A stretch of 64,000 nt of DNA, taken from contig NZ_FOTI01000006.1 in the NCBI RefSeq assembly GCF_900114545.1, positions 20,228-84,227 of the forward strand. Direction: 5' to 3'. Below, one piece after another: positions 9,411 to 17,863 of the stretch. The translations under genes were made by a program, and so were the position numbers. The notes under the pieces are model-generated. The model did no database searches. It was not told the origin of the DNA and worked only from the letters and a program-made list of their open reading frames with translations. The first letter of the stretch is position 1; each line of letters opens with the position of its first letter. This DNA comes from Halanaerobium salsuginis (GTDB lineage: Bacteria; Bacillota; Halanaerobiia; Halanaerobiales; Halanaerobiaceae).

Positions 9411-10769
9411 ATGTTAGCACAAAATTCTCATATTCATTTAATTGGAATCGGAGGAGTTTCAATGAGTGGAATAGCTAAAATACTTGCCAGGAGAGGTTAT
9501 CAGGTTAGTGGTTCAGATTTATCAGCTGGAAAGTACTTTAATTTACTTAAAAAAGAACAAATAGAATTATTTGTTGGTCACAAAGCTGAACAAATAGCAG
9601 GGGCCGATTTAATAGTTAAGACCAGTGCTGTTGCAGCTGATAACTCCGAATTACAGGCTGCTCAAAAAGCAGGTATTAAAGTTGTAAAAAGAGCTGAAAT
9701 TTTGGCTGAGTTAATGAAAAACAAAAAAACTATTGCTGTAGCAGGAACTCATGGAAAAACAACTACTACAGCAATGTTGGCCACTATTTTTAAAAAGGCT
9801 GGACTTGATCCAGCAATTATGGTAGGGGGTTATTTATCTGAAATAGCCGGTAATACCGTTGACGGTCAGGGGGAATATTTTATTACTGAAGCAGATGAAA
9901 GTGATGGCTCTTTTATTTATTTTGATCCAGATTTGCTATTGATAACAAATTTAGAATGGGATCATCCCGACTATTATCATAGTTTAACTGAATTTAAACA
10001 AGTTTTTAAAGATTTTTCTGCAAAAAATGACAAAAAGGCAGTTATATTATATAATAGTGATGACTATAATTTATTAGAGCTGTTTGCTCAAAGAAAAAAG
10101 GCAATTAGATTTTCTTTAAAACAGGGAGACTACCTAGCTAAGAATATTAGTTATCAAGCTCAAAAGAGTAGTTTTGACCTTTATTATAAACAAAAATATT
10201 TAGGACAGTTTAAATTAGCTGTTCCTGGTCAATATAATATTTATAATGCTCTAGCAGCTATTTCAGCAGCTGATTATGCAGGGGTTAGTTTTGAAATTAT
10301 GCAAGCTGCTCTGGCAAATTTCACTGGAGTAGGACGTAGATTTGAATTTAAAGGTACTTTATTAAATGGTCAGGTTGATTTAATAGATGATTATGCCCAT
10401 CATCCAACGGAAATACGATCATTACTAAAAGCAGTAAAAGCAATGGATTATCAAAAAATAACAGTTGTATTTCAACCACATCGATATAGTAGAACCAGGC
10501 AATTCTTCACTGATTTTGCTGCTGCTTTTAAAGAAGCTGATCAGGTTTATTTGACTAATATTTTTTCAGCATCTGAGAAAAATAACCAGCGGGTATCTTT
10601 AAGAGAACTTGAGACTGCAATAGCTAAAAATTCTCAAGTTGAATGTTATTATCTGAGTGAATTTAGTAAAATTGCTGCTCAGATTAAAACTGATCTAGAA
10701 CCAGGTCAGATAATTTTAACTGTTGGTGCAGGTGATATAACATCTTTATCAGATATTCTACTTAATTGA
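9411..10769 (+). CDS. murC: UDP-N-acetylmuramate--L-alanine ligase
   Basis: Cytoplasmic Mur ligase that adds L-alanine to UDP-MurNAc, the first stem-peptide step. An N-terminal Rossmann motif GIGGVSMSG (residues 12-20) is followed by the P-loop GTHGKTTTT (112-120). The DDYAHHPTEI segment in the C-terminal half is a MurC signature. Its 452 residues are typical. In many Firmicutes murB and/or ddl lie close by; here the next gene is ftsQ after an 88-base AT-rich gap in which I see no convincing control element. Confidence 0.96.
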   Translation: MLAQNSHIHLIGIGGVSMSGIAKILARRGYQVSGSDLSAGKYFNLLKKEQIELFVGHKAEQIAGADLIVKTSAVAADNSELQAAQKAGIKVVKRAEILAELMKNKKTIAVAGTHGKTTTTAMLATIFKKAGLDPAIMVGGYLSEIAGNTVDGQGEYFITEADESDGSFIYFDPDLLLITNLEWDHPDYYHSLTEFKQVFKDFSAKNDKKAVILYNSDDYNLLELFAQRKKAIRFSLKQGDYLAKNISYQAQKSSFDLYYKQKYLGQFKLAVPGQYNIYNALAAISAADYAGVSFEIMQAALANFTGVGRRFEFKGTLLNGQVDLIDDYAHHPTEIRSLLKAVKAMDYQKITVVFQPHRYSRTRQFFTDFAAAFKEADQVYLTNIFSASEKNNQRVSLRELETAIAKNSQVECYYLSEFSKIAAQIKTDLEPGQIILTVGAGDITSLSDILLN

Positions 10770-10857
10770 GTTAAAAGTAGTTTTATTTTAAAATATTATT
10801 TTAATGATTTACTAGATTATTTTTAAATAAACAATTCAAAAGGAGAGAGGATTTTTA

Positions 10858-11562
10858 ATGGATAAACGTTATACAGTTATCTTATTAATTATATTTTTTT
10901 TGTTATTAGTTTCTCTATCTTTTTCCTTCTCACCTTTTTTTAAAATTAGAGAATTTACTATCCATTCTCGTAATAAAATTGACCAAAATTCTTTGCGAAG
11001 TTATTTAACTGAATTTTATGGGAAGAATATACTTTTTTTTAATACTGATAAATTAGAAGCAAAATTGCAACAGCACAATCTGATTTCTGCTGTTGAAGTG
11101 AAAAAATCATATCCTTCTGAAATTCATATAATTATTGAAGAAAGAAGGCCAACTGCCTGGATTAAGAATAATGGCCAGCAGTTGATTTTTTCTGCTGATG
11201 GGATTATTTTAAAAGAAGTTTCAGCTGATCAACGTCCAGCAATTCCTCAAATAACAGGATTTCCTTATCTGTTTTCAGGTCAAAAAATAAACTTTCCAGT
11301 TGAAATGAAAGCTTTGTTGGATATAATGAGCAAATTTAGTACTGGATTTTTGGCTCAAATTGCCAGGATAAATAGACAGGAAGATGGCATCTATAAGCTT
11401 TATTTAACAACTGGAGGAGGGGTTAATTTAGGCAGTAGTGATCAGTTAGAAGAGAAATTTGCTTTTTTAAATTCTATTTTAAAAGATATAGCTAAAGATC
11501 AGGAAAAAGTTGATTATATTAACTTACAGGTTATTAAACACCCAGTAATTAAATTTAAATAA
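10858..11562 (+). CDS. ftsQ: cell division protein FtsQ/DivIB
   Basis: Bitopic divisome protein. A single membrane span at about residues 7-28 is followed by a POTRA domain (starting near FKIREFTIHSRN) and an extracytoplasmic beta domain. The protein is 234 residues, short but in range for Firmicutes. An AAAGGAGAGAGG ribosome site lies before the ATG. It connects wall synthesis enzymes to the FtsZ ring. Assignment rests on domain pattern plus position between murC and ftsA, since FtsQ proteins are poorly conserved. Confidence 0.88.
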   Translation: MDKRYTVILLIIFFLLLVSLSFSFSPFFKIREFTIHSRNKIDQNSLRSYLTEFYGKNILFFNTDKLEAKLQQHNLISAVEVKKSYPSEIHIIIEERRPTAWIKNNGQQLIFSADGIILKEVSADQRPAIPQITGFPYLFSGQKINFPVEMKALLDIMSKFSTGFLAQIARINRQEDGIYKLYLTTGGGVNLGSSDQLEEKFAFLNSILKDIAKDQEKVDYINLQVIKHPVIKFK

Positions 11563-11655
11563 ACTGTTTGTGATTATTTTATTCATAATACAGGAAATTT
11601 ATGCTTTATATTGAATTATTACAGAGTAAGTATATTAATTTTATTTAATTTATTA

Positions 11656-11661
11656 TATAAT
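11656..11661 (+). promoter_or_regulatory. possible sigma-A -10 box upstream of ftsA
   Basis: A TATAAT hexamer sits at 11656-11661, 34 bases before the ftsA start. The nearest -35 candidates (TTAATT, 11635-11640) are weak and poorly spaced, so this is tentative. The 132-base gap after ftsQ is the largest in the dcw cluster and a plausible place for an ftsAZ promoter. Confidence 0.35.
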
Positions 11662-11694
11662 AAAAATGTTAGTCCAGAAAGGAGGTAGACTGTT

Positions 11695-12975
11695 GTGAAA
11701 AGAGGAAGAAGAATAGTTACAGGACTTGATATCGGTACTACCAAAATATGTGCCCTGATAGCAGAAATAAGTGGAGAAGATAATATAGAGATTGTCGGAA
11801 TTGGTTTAGCTCCATCGAACGGCCTCCGCAAAGGTATTGTAGTTGATATAGATAAAACCAGTCATGCTATAAAAAGTGCTATTCAAAAGGCTGAGAGAAT
11901 GGCCGGGCAGAAAGTTGATTCTGCTTATGTAGGTATTGCTGGCTCACATATTAAGTCAATCAACAGTCATGGAGTTGTTGCAGTTACAGGTGATGAAAAA
12001 GAAATAAAGGAAAGTGATATAAAAAGAGTTATTGATGCTGCCAGGATTATTCCTGTTTCAGCTGAAGAAGATATATTACATGTTTTACCCCGGGAATTTA
12101 TTGTTGATGGTAGTCCTGGTATTCAGGATCCTCTGGGAATGTCAGGTGTTAGATTAGAAGTTGAAACTCATATTATAAAAGGAGCATCAACTTCAATTCA
12201 GAATTTAGTAAAGAGTGTACTGAGAGCAGGTCTTAGTGTAGATGAAGTTGTTTTAGAACCGCTTGCTTCCAGTCAGGCTGTATTATCAGATGATGAAAAA
12301 GATTTAGGAGCAGTACTGGTAGATATTGGTGGAGGAACAACTGATGTTATTGTCTTTCATGAAGGCAGCATTGCTCATACTGCTGTTTTACCAGTTGGTG
12401 GTAATCATGTTAGCAATGATATTGCTGTTGGTTTAAGAACTCCTGTTTCGGAGGCTGAGAAAATAAAGATTATGCATGGTTCAGTTCTGCCAGAAGATAT
12501 TTCGGAGGAAGAAAAAATTGAAGTTCTTGCAGCTAGTGGTAAAGAAAGAAAAAAATTGTCACGTAAGTTACTATGTCAGGTAATTGAACCACGAATGAGT
12601 GAAGTTTTCTCGATGGTAAAAAAAGAATTGGTAACTGCTGGAACTACAGATCTTACTCCGGCTGGTTTAATTTTGACTGGAGGCGCATCCTTACTAGAAG
12701 GTTCGGAAGAACTTGCTTCTCGGATAACAGAATTACCAGTTAGAATTGGTGAACCTGATTATGTAAGTGGGCTTTCAAATGTAATTGATAATCCCGTATA
12801 TATAAAAAAGGGTGATACAATCCCGCGAGCTATTTTTTCTACTGCAGTTGGTCTAGTAGAATATGGCATTGAAAATGGCGATTTGAAAAATAATACAGTA
12901 ACTAAAAGTAATAGTAGTGAAGTTGTAAGTAACTTTTTTAGTAAATTGAAAAATTGGTTTAGTGAATTTTTCTAG
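11695..12975 (+). CDS. ftsA: cell division protein FtsA
   Basis: Actin-fold ATPase that tethers FtsZ filaments to the membrane. The 426-residue protein begins with the actin-like phosphate 1 motif GLDIGTTKICALIAE, contains the SHS2 domain, and has the phosphate 2 motif DIGGGTTDVIVF. The last 17 or so residues are aromatic and lysine-rich and read as the amphipathic membrane-targeting helix. Start is GTG 11695, placed by a near-perfect AGAAAGGAGG site. It precedes ftsZ by 57 bases. Confidence 0.95.
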   Translation: MKRGRRIVTGLDIGTTKICALIAEISGEDNIEIVGIGLAPSNGLRKGIVVDIDKTSHAIKSAIQKAERMAGQKVDSAYVGIAGSHIKSINSHGVVAVTGDEKEIKESDIKRVIDAARIIPVSAEEDILHVLPREFIVDGSPGIQDPLGMSGVRLEVETHIIKGASTSIQNLVKSVLRAGLSVDEVVLEPLASSQAVLSDDEKDLGAVLVDIGGGTTDVIVFHEGSIAHTAVLPVGGNHVSNDIAVGLRTPVSEAEKIKIMHGSVLPEDISEEEKIEVLAASGKERKKLSRKLLCQVIEPRMSEVFSMVKKELVTAGTTDLTPAGLILTGGASLLEGSEELASRITELPVRIGEPDYVSGLSNVIDNPVYIKKGDTIPRAIFSTAVGLVEYGIENGDLKNNTVTKSNSSEVVSNFFSKLKNWFSEFF

Positions 12976-13032
12976 ACTATTTAAGAGGCTGCTTAACAGC
13001 TCCATATTATCCTTAACGGGGAGGGAAAATTA

Positions 13033-14118
13033 GTGTTTGATATTGGAACAGAAATTGAACAATTTGCAAATATAAAGGTAGTTGGTGTTGGCGGTGGAGG
13101 TAATAATGCTGTCAATAGAATGATTGAAGAAGGATTAGATGGTGTAGAATTTGTTGCTGTTAATACAGATGCTCAGGCTTTAATGGCTTCAAATGCTGGT
13201 GTTACAATTCGAATTGGTGAAAAAATTACTAGAGGTTTGGGGGCTGGTTCTGACCCTCAAATTGGCTATGAAGCAGCTGAAGAAAACAAAGAAGAAATAT
13301 CTCAGGCTATTCAGGGAGCTGACATGGTTTTTATTACTGCTGGTATGGGCGGAGGAACTGGAACTGGAGCAGCTCCTGTAGTTGCAGAAGCAGCTAAAAA
13401 CCAGGGTGCTTTAACAGTTGGTGTTGTTACTAAGCCACTGACTGTTGAAGGTAAAAAAAGAATGAATAATGCAATTTCAGGGATTGAAGAATTAAAAAAT
13501 AAAGTTGATACCTTAATTGTAATTCCCAATGATAGATTATTAGAAGTTGCTGAAAAGCAGACGAGTCTGATGGATGCTTTTAAAATTGCCGATAATGTTT
13601 TACGGCAGGGAGTCCAGGGAATCTCTGATTTAATAACTATTACAGGTATTATTAATCTTGATTTTGCTGATGTTAAAACTATTATGACTGATGCTGGTTC
13701 TGCTTTAATGGGAATTGGTACAGCAAGTGGAGATAATAGAGCAACCGAAGCAGCTAAACTTGCTATAGCGTCACCATTATTAGAAGCGTCAATTGATGGT
13801 GCTAGAGGTGTACTGTTGAATATTACTGGTGGTATGGATCTTGGGATTCACGAAGCAAACGAAGCAGCGCGGGTGATTCAAGAAGTTGCTGATCCAGATG
13901 CTAACATAATTCTGGGGGCTGTAATTGATGAAGAATTAGAAAATGAAGTCAAAGTAACTGTAATTGCAACTGGTTTTGATACCGCTGCTCCTCAAAATAG
14001 AATAGCAGAACAGCAGGAAAATCAGGCTGATCAAATGCCAGAGGAAGATTTTGAAATGGAAAGTTTTGCTGGTGATGATTTAGATATACCTGCCTTTTTG
14101 CGGAACAAAAAAAGATAA
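13033..14118 (+). CDS. ftsZ: cell division GTPase FtsZ
   Basis: Tubulin homologue that forms the division ring. The tubulin signature GGGTGTG is at residues 106-112, the N-terminal GGGGNN loop at 20-25, and the T7 loop is [11 protein letters not shown]. After a short acidic linker the C-terminal peptide [13 protein letters not shown] would bind FtsA or other tethers. Length is 361 residues. The start is GTG 13033, after GGGGAGGG (13018-13025). It is the last gene of the dcw unit, followed by a strong terminator. Confidence 0.97.
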   Translation: MFDIGTEIEQFANIKVVGVGGGGNNAVNRMIEEGLDGVEFVAVNTDAQALMASNAGVTIRIGEKITRGLGAGSDPQIGYEAAEENKEEISQAIQGADMVFITAGMGGGTGTGAAPVVAEAAKNQGALTVGVVTKPLTVEGKKRMNNAISGIEELKNKVDTLIVIPNDRLLEVAEKQTSLMDAFKIADNVLRQGVQGISDLITITGIINLDFADVKTIMTDAGSALMGIGTASGDNRATEAAKLAIASPLLEASIDGARGVLLNITGGMDLGIHEANEAARVIQEVADPDANIILGAVIDEELENEVKVTVIATGFDTAAPQNRIAEQQENQADQMPEEDFEMESFAGDDLDIPAFLRNKKR

Positions 14119-14121
14119 TTT

Positions 14122-14160
14122 TTAAATCCTGATGTTTTTTCATCAGGATTTAAGTTTTTT
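14122..14160 (+). terminator. rho-independent terminator after ftsZ
   Basis: A perfect 13-bp inverted repeat (TTAAATCCTGATG at 14122-14134 with its complement at 14141-14153) and a six-T loop, followed by G and six T. It begins four bases after the ftsZ stop and should end the dcw transcript. Confidence 0.9.
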
Positions 14161-14187
14161 GCTCTGTAAATTCGGGGAGGATTGACG

Positions 14188-15093
14188 ATGAAAAAAAATA
14201 AGAGTAGACTTGGTTTCAAACCATTTGTAATAATTTTTATTTTATTAATTGGCTTGATTATTGCATTACAAATATTTGGTGCCAGCCGTTTTGAGACTAT
14301 TTTAGCATCTGAAGGTGAAGTTATTGATGGCTTCTGGGCTAAATCTTTAATTATTAGAGATGAAAAGGTTGTTACAGCTCCAGTAACTGGAACAGTTACT
14401 TTAGATTGTAGTGAGGGAGAAAGGATCCCGGCCGGAACAAAAGTTTGTGTTATTGAATCTGGTGAAATAGCAAAAAAAATGTATAATCGACAGGCTGGAT
14501 TAATTAGTTATGCAGTGGATGGGCTAGAGAGTAGTTTAAACTCTAGTCAGCTTAATCAGATTGATTTAAAAAAATTTGCTGATTATCAGGGGAATTATAA
14601 GCACCTTCTTTCTGGCAGGAAGATTGCAGCAGGCGAACCCCTTTACCGAATGATTAATAATTTTGATTTATATCTGATTATTCCAGCCAGACCAGTTCAG
14701 GCAGAGAGATTTCGTAATAATGAGCTTATCTTTATTCAGGAAAATGACTCAACAGAAATGTTGAAAGCGAGAGTAATTAAAGTCGAAAATCAGCTTGAAC
14801 AATCATATATTTTTGTTGAATTAGATAGTTTTATTCCACGCTGGCTTAATATTAGACGGGTTAATCTGAATATAATTAAGAATATCTATCGAGGCATAAA
14901 GATTCCCCGTCAGGCTGTTTTTAATCAACCAGCTGGTCAGGGAGTTTTAAAGGTAACAGGTTATAATAAATATGAATTTGAAAAAGTTGTAATTTTAGAA
15001 GGTAATGAAAAAGAAGTCATTGTTAAAGGAATTGGAATTGGGGAAGAGATTATAATTAACCCAGCTGATTTTAATTATGGCAGGGAGGGATAA
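14188..15093 (+). CDS. HlyD-like membrane protein of the ylm cluster
   Basis: Function not known. The 302-residue protein has a short basic N-terminus, one membrane span (about residues 11-31), and an extracytoplasmic region. VVTAPVTGTVTLDCSEGE, with a later VIESGEIA, resembles the biotinyl-lipoyl-like hairpin of HlyD/RND adaptor proteins. No exporter gene is nearby. Start ATG 14188 is preferred over an in-frame TTG at 14182 because GGGGAGG (14174-14180) is 7 bases from the ATG. It precedes yggS by two bases, so it belongs to the ylm operon. It occupies the place where sporulating relatives often carry spoIIGA-sigE-sigG. Confidence 0.7.
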   Translation: MKKNKSRLGFKPFVIIFILLIGLIIALQIFGASRFETILASEGEVIDGFWAKSLIIRDEKVVTAPVTGTVTLDCSEGERIPAGTKVCVIESGEIAKKMYNRQAGLISYAVDGLESSLNSSQLNQIDLKKFADYQGNYKHLLSGRKIAAGEPLYRMINNFDLYLIIPARPVQAERFRNNELIFIQENDSTEMLKARVIKVENQLEQSYIFVELDSFIPRWLNIRRVNLNIIKNIYRGIKIPRQAVFNQPAGQGVLKVTGYNKYEFEKVVILEGNEKEVIVKGIGIGEEIIINPADFNYGREG

Positions 15094-15095
15094 TT

Positions 15096-15800
15096 TTGAA
15101 TCAAGAAAATATTTTAGCAAATCTAACCCAAATTAAACAAAATATTAAAGCAGCTGCTGAAAAAGCAAACAGAAATCCTGAATCCATAAAACTACTACCG
15201 GTGACTAAAAATCATGGTTCAGATTCAGTTAAAATACTGACAGCAGCAGGTCTCAATACTTTTGCTGAGAGTAGAGTCCAGGAGTTAGAAGAAAAAGAAG
15301 TCAGCTTAAATTCAGCTAATTTAGACTTAAACTGGCATTTTATTGGACATCTACAGAGAAATAAAGTAAAATACTTAATGAGAATGGAAAATTGTAAACT
15401 AATACATTCGCTTGATAGTTGGCGTCTGGCTAAAGAAATTAACAAAAGAGCAGCTAAAAATCAGCGAGTTATGCCAGTTTTAGTTGAAATTAATATTGCT
15501 GGTGATGAAAATAAATACGGTATTAAAGCAGAGCAGACTGAAAAATTTTTTAATAAAATAATCAAACTTGAAAATCTTGAAGTAAAAGGAATGATGACAA
15601 TTCTGCCTCACTTAGATGATCAAGCTAAGTTATTTGATTATTTTAAAGAAATGAAAGAGCTATATGATTATATATCAAATAATGTAAAAAAACTGGAAGA
15701 ATTGTCAATGGGAATGAGTAATGATTATCAGCTAGCAGTTGCTGCTGGAGCAACTATTGTTAGAGTCGGAACTGCTCTCTTAGGAGCAAGAGAATACTAG
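15096..15800 (+). CDS. YggS family pyridoxal-phosphate homeostasis protein (YlmE)
   Basis: Cytoplasmic PLP-binding TIM-barrel protein related to the N-terminal domain of alanine racemase. Family members affect PLP and amino-acid homeostasis rather than catalysing a known reaction. The PLP lysine is expected in LLPVTKNHG (about residue 34); HFIGHLQRNK and the C-terminal MGMSNDYQLAVAAGATIVR phosphate-binding segments are both present. 234 residues, normal length. TTG start at 15096, preceded by GGGAGGGA. In Firmicutes the next gene is usually sepF; here it is yggT. Confidence 0.92.
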   Translation: MNQENILANLTQIKQNIKAAAEKANRNPESIKLLPVTKNHGSDSVKILTAAGLNTFAESRVQELEEKEVSLNSANLDLNWHFIGHLQRNKVKYLMRMENCKLIHSLDSWRLAKEINKRAAKNQRVMPVLVEINIAGDENKYGIKAEQTEKFFNKIIKLENLEVKGMMTILPHLDDQAKLFDYFKEMKELYDYISNNVKKLEELSMGMSNDYQLAVAAGATIVRVGTALLGAREY

Positions 15801-15817
15801 AGTCGGGAGGAAACTAG

Positions 15818-16099
15818 ATGTATATTTTAGGACGAGTAATAAGTGCTCTTTTTGAAATAATAAATTTATTAATTATTGCGCGGGTTATTATTTCCTGGAT
15901 TCAACCTAATCCAGGCGATATGCGCTGGCGTAAAGTTATTATGACTATCTATAATTTAACTGAACCTATTTTAGGACCAATTAGAAGTTTGCTTCCTCAG
16001 GGTGGAATTTTGGGACTTGATTTTTCTCCTTTAATTGCTTTGTTTGCCCTTAATATTATCAGGAATTTTTTAATTAGGATTATGTTTTTTGGATTTTAA
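15818..16099 (+). CDS. YggT family membrane protein (YlmG)
   Basis: Small integral membrane protein (93 residues) with two hydrophobic spans at about residues 5-27 and 66-90, separated by a loop with WIQPNPGD and the family motif TEPILGPIR. Its role is unclear; YggT/YlmG proteins are linked to division-site or membrane organisation by context. RBS CGGGAGG just before the ATG. It lies 17 bases after yggS and is in the same operon. Confidence 0.9.
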   Translation: MYILGRVISALFEIINLLIIARVIISWIQPNPGDMRWRKVIMTIYNLTEPILGPIRSLLPQGGILGLDFSPLIALFALNIIRNFLIRIMFFGF

Positions 16100-16113
16100 A
16101 GGTGGGGAATAAG

Positions 16114-16902
16114 ATGTTTGATCAAGAAAAATTATTAGCACATTTACATCGCCAAGAAGATAGACTTCTGCTTTCACATGTGCTTGATAAATGTGAACAG
16201 GTTTTGAAATATCATAAAACACAGGCAACTGATTTTTTAAATCCTTATCAAATTAAGATTTCTCTGCCAGTGATTGAGCAGTTAGCAGAAATAAATTTTA
16301 AAAAAGAAGGAGGCTATTCAGCTGCTGAAAGAAAAAGATTAACTATTTTCCCAGAGTATCTTTTTCCCGATCTAGTTGAATCTCAGCTCAAAATTTATCA
16401 GTTGAATGGTAACTTTGCTTTTCAAAATCTAAGCCACCGTGATTTTCTAGGGGCTTTAATGGGGTTAGGATTACAGAGGAAATTTATTGGTGATTTGATT
16501 ATTCATGCTGATTTTGCTCAGATAATTGTGGCTGCAGAGATTAAGGATATTATTGAACTTAAACTAGATCAGGTTCATCAAGTACCAATTGAAGTGAAAG
16601 AAATAGCAGAGGCTGATTTAATTAAACCAGTTAGAAATGAAAAAGAAATTATGACCACAGTTGCTTCGATGCGGCTAGATTCAGTGGCCAGTTCTGGTTT
16701 TGGTGATTCTAGAAGTAAGATGGCTCGAGATATTGCAGCTGGAAAAGTTAAACTTAATTGGAAATTAGAAAGCAATCCTGCTGCAGAAGTTGAGATAGGC
16801 GATTTGATTTCAGTTAGGGGACGTGGTCGAGTTGAGGTTGCTGCTGAACGTGGTATTTCAAATAAAGATAGGATTAAACTTACTTTAAAGCGGCTCACTT
16901 AA
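16114..16902 (+). CDS. YlmH-type S4-domain RNA-binding protein
   Basis: Cytoplasmic RNA-binding protein with an N-terminal YlmH domain and a C-terminal S4 domain at about residues 180-250 (the SRSKMARDIAAGKVKLNW and DLISVRGRGR segments). In Bacillus YlmH has been tied to ribosome rescue; that role is inference here. I use ATG 16114, preceded by AAAGGTGGGG (about 16098-16107); the in-frame GTG at 16102 lies inside that ribosome site. 262 residues. Co-directional with yggT and divIVA. Confidence 0.88.
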   Translation: MFDQEKLLAHLHRQEDRLLLSHVLDKCEQVLKYHKTQATDFLNPYQIKISLPVIEQLAEINFKKEGGYSAAERKRLTIFPEYLFPDLVESQLKIYQLNGNFAFQNLSHRDFLGALMGLGLQRKFIGDLIIHADFAQIIVAAEIKDIIELKLDQVHQVPIEVKEIAEADLIKPVRNEKEIMTTVASMRLDSVASSGFGDSRSKMARDIAAGKVKLNWKLESNPAAEVEIGDLISVRGRGRVEVAAERGISNKDRIKLTLKRLT

Positions 16903-16978
16903 AAGGGTTAATTAAGCTTTTTAAATATATTAAATAAATAATAATTAAATTTTATTATCAACTGAAGGAGGGAATTTT

Positions 16979-17467
16979 TTGAAGTTAAATCCATTGGATA
17001 TTTATAATAAAGAATTTAAAAAGTCTACTTTTGGCTATAATACAACTCAGGTTGATGAGTTTATTGATGATATAGGGGTCGCTTACGAAAGATTGCTAAA
17101 AGATTTAAATAATCTTCAAGAGGAAAATAAGAATTTGCAGGAAAAAATTAATAATTATGAAGAGATGGAATCAAGCCTAAAAACTACACTTGACTCAATG
17201 CAAAATACAGTTTCTGATCGAATAAATCAAGCTGAAAATGAAGCTCGAATGATTATTAAAGAAGCAAAAATTGAAGCAGAAAAAATTAAAGAAAAGGCTG
17301 AAGTTGAAGTTGCTTCTGAGAAAAGAAAATATGAGCAGCTGCGAGAACAGCGTAATTTCTTTAAAATTAGATTTCAAACTCTTTTAGAGAGTCATTTGGA
17401 AATGTTGCAAGATAAGAGTGAAGAAATAGAAGAAGTAAAGTCAGAAAAAAATTATCAGGAAAGCTAA
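16979..17467 (+). CDS. divIVA: DivIVA-family coiled-coil protein
   Basis: Membrane-curvature binding scaffold protein of poles and septa. The N-terminal lipid-binding domain is clear (LNPLDIYNKEF, FGYNTTQVDEFID), followed by heptad-rich coiled coils over about residues 33-125. 162 residues. The start is TTG 16979 after AAGGAGGG (16965-16972). Its place between the S4-domain gene and ileS is the classic Firmicutes order. GpsB is a shorter relative; length and neighbours favour DivIVA. Confidence 0.93.
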   Translation: MKLNPLDIYNKEFKKSTFGYNTTQVDEFIDDIGVAYERLLKDLNNLQEENKNLQEKINNYEEMESSLKTTLDSMQNTVSDRINQAENEARMIIKEAKIEAEKIKEKAEVEVASEKRKYEQLREQRNFFKIRFQTLLESHLEMLQDKSEEIEEVKSEKNYQES

Positions 17468-17499
17468 ATTATTCTTGCTGAATAAATTAGGGGATTGGC

Positions 17500-17528
17500 T
17501 TGACTTAAATTTTATTTTGGTTTATAAT
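17500..17528 (+). promoter_or_regulatory. sigma-A promoter for the ileS T-box transcript
   Basis: TTGACT (17500-17505) and a perfect TATAAT (17523-17528) separated by 17 bases. Transcription would start near 17535, giving a leader of about 330 bases that contains the T-box. Confidence 0.85.
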
Positions 17529-17577
17529 TGTAAAAAATGTTTTATTTACTTAAAAAACTTAATCTGAATAAATCAGC

Positions 17578-17805
17578 TAAGAAAGGGAGAGTAGCAGTTT
17601 GAATAGTTGCTAGCGAACCGGAATTGGTGAAAGCCGGGAAACAACAAATTGTGAAGATCACCCTGGAGTTGGTATTATGAAATTAATTGAGAAGAGTAGT
17701 ATACCCGTATATCTGCGTTAAAGATACTTAAGATAAGGTTAATTGACCTTAATTAGGGTGGTACCACGGTCTCTCGTCCCTTGCTGGACAGAGATTTTTT
17801 TGTTT
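17578..17805 (+). promoter_or_regulatory. T-box riboswitch, isoleucine specific, with terminator
   Basis: Leader RNA that senses uncharged tRNA-Ile and controls ileS by antitermination. The conserved T-box AGGGTGGTACCACG is at 17755-17768. In the Stem I specifier region the sequence GAAG-ATC-ACC places an AUC isoleucine codon at 17657-17659. An intrinsic terminator follows: CTCTcGTCC pairs with GGACAGAG and is followed by a T run (about 17771-17800). The 396-base gap between divIVA and ileS is fully explained by the promoter, this element and the ileS ribosome site. Confidence 0.93.
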
Positions 17806-17863
17806 TTAGGTATTAAAATTTTTATTTAAATTTTATTATATTTATAGGAGGTTGTCGAATTAG

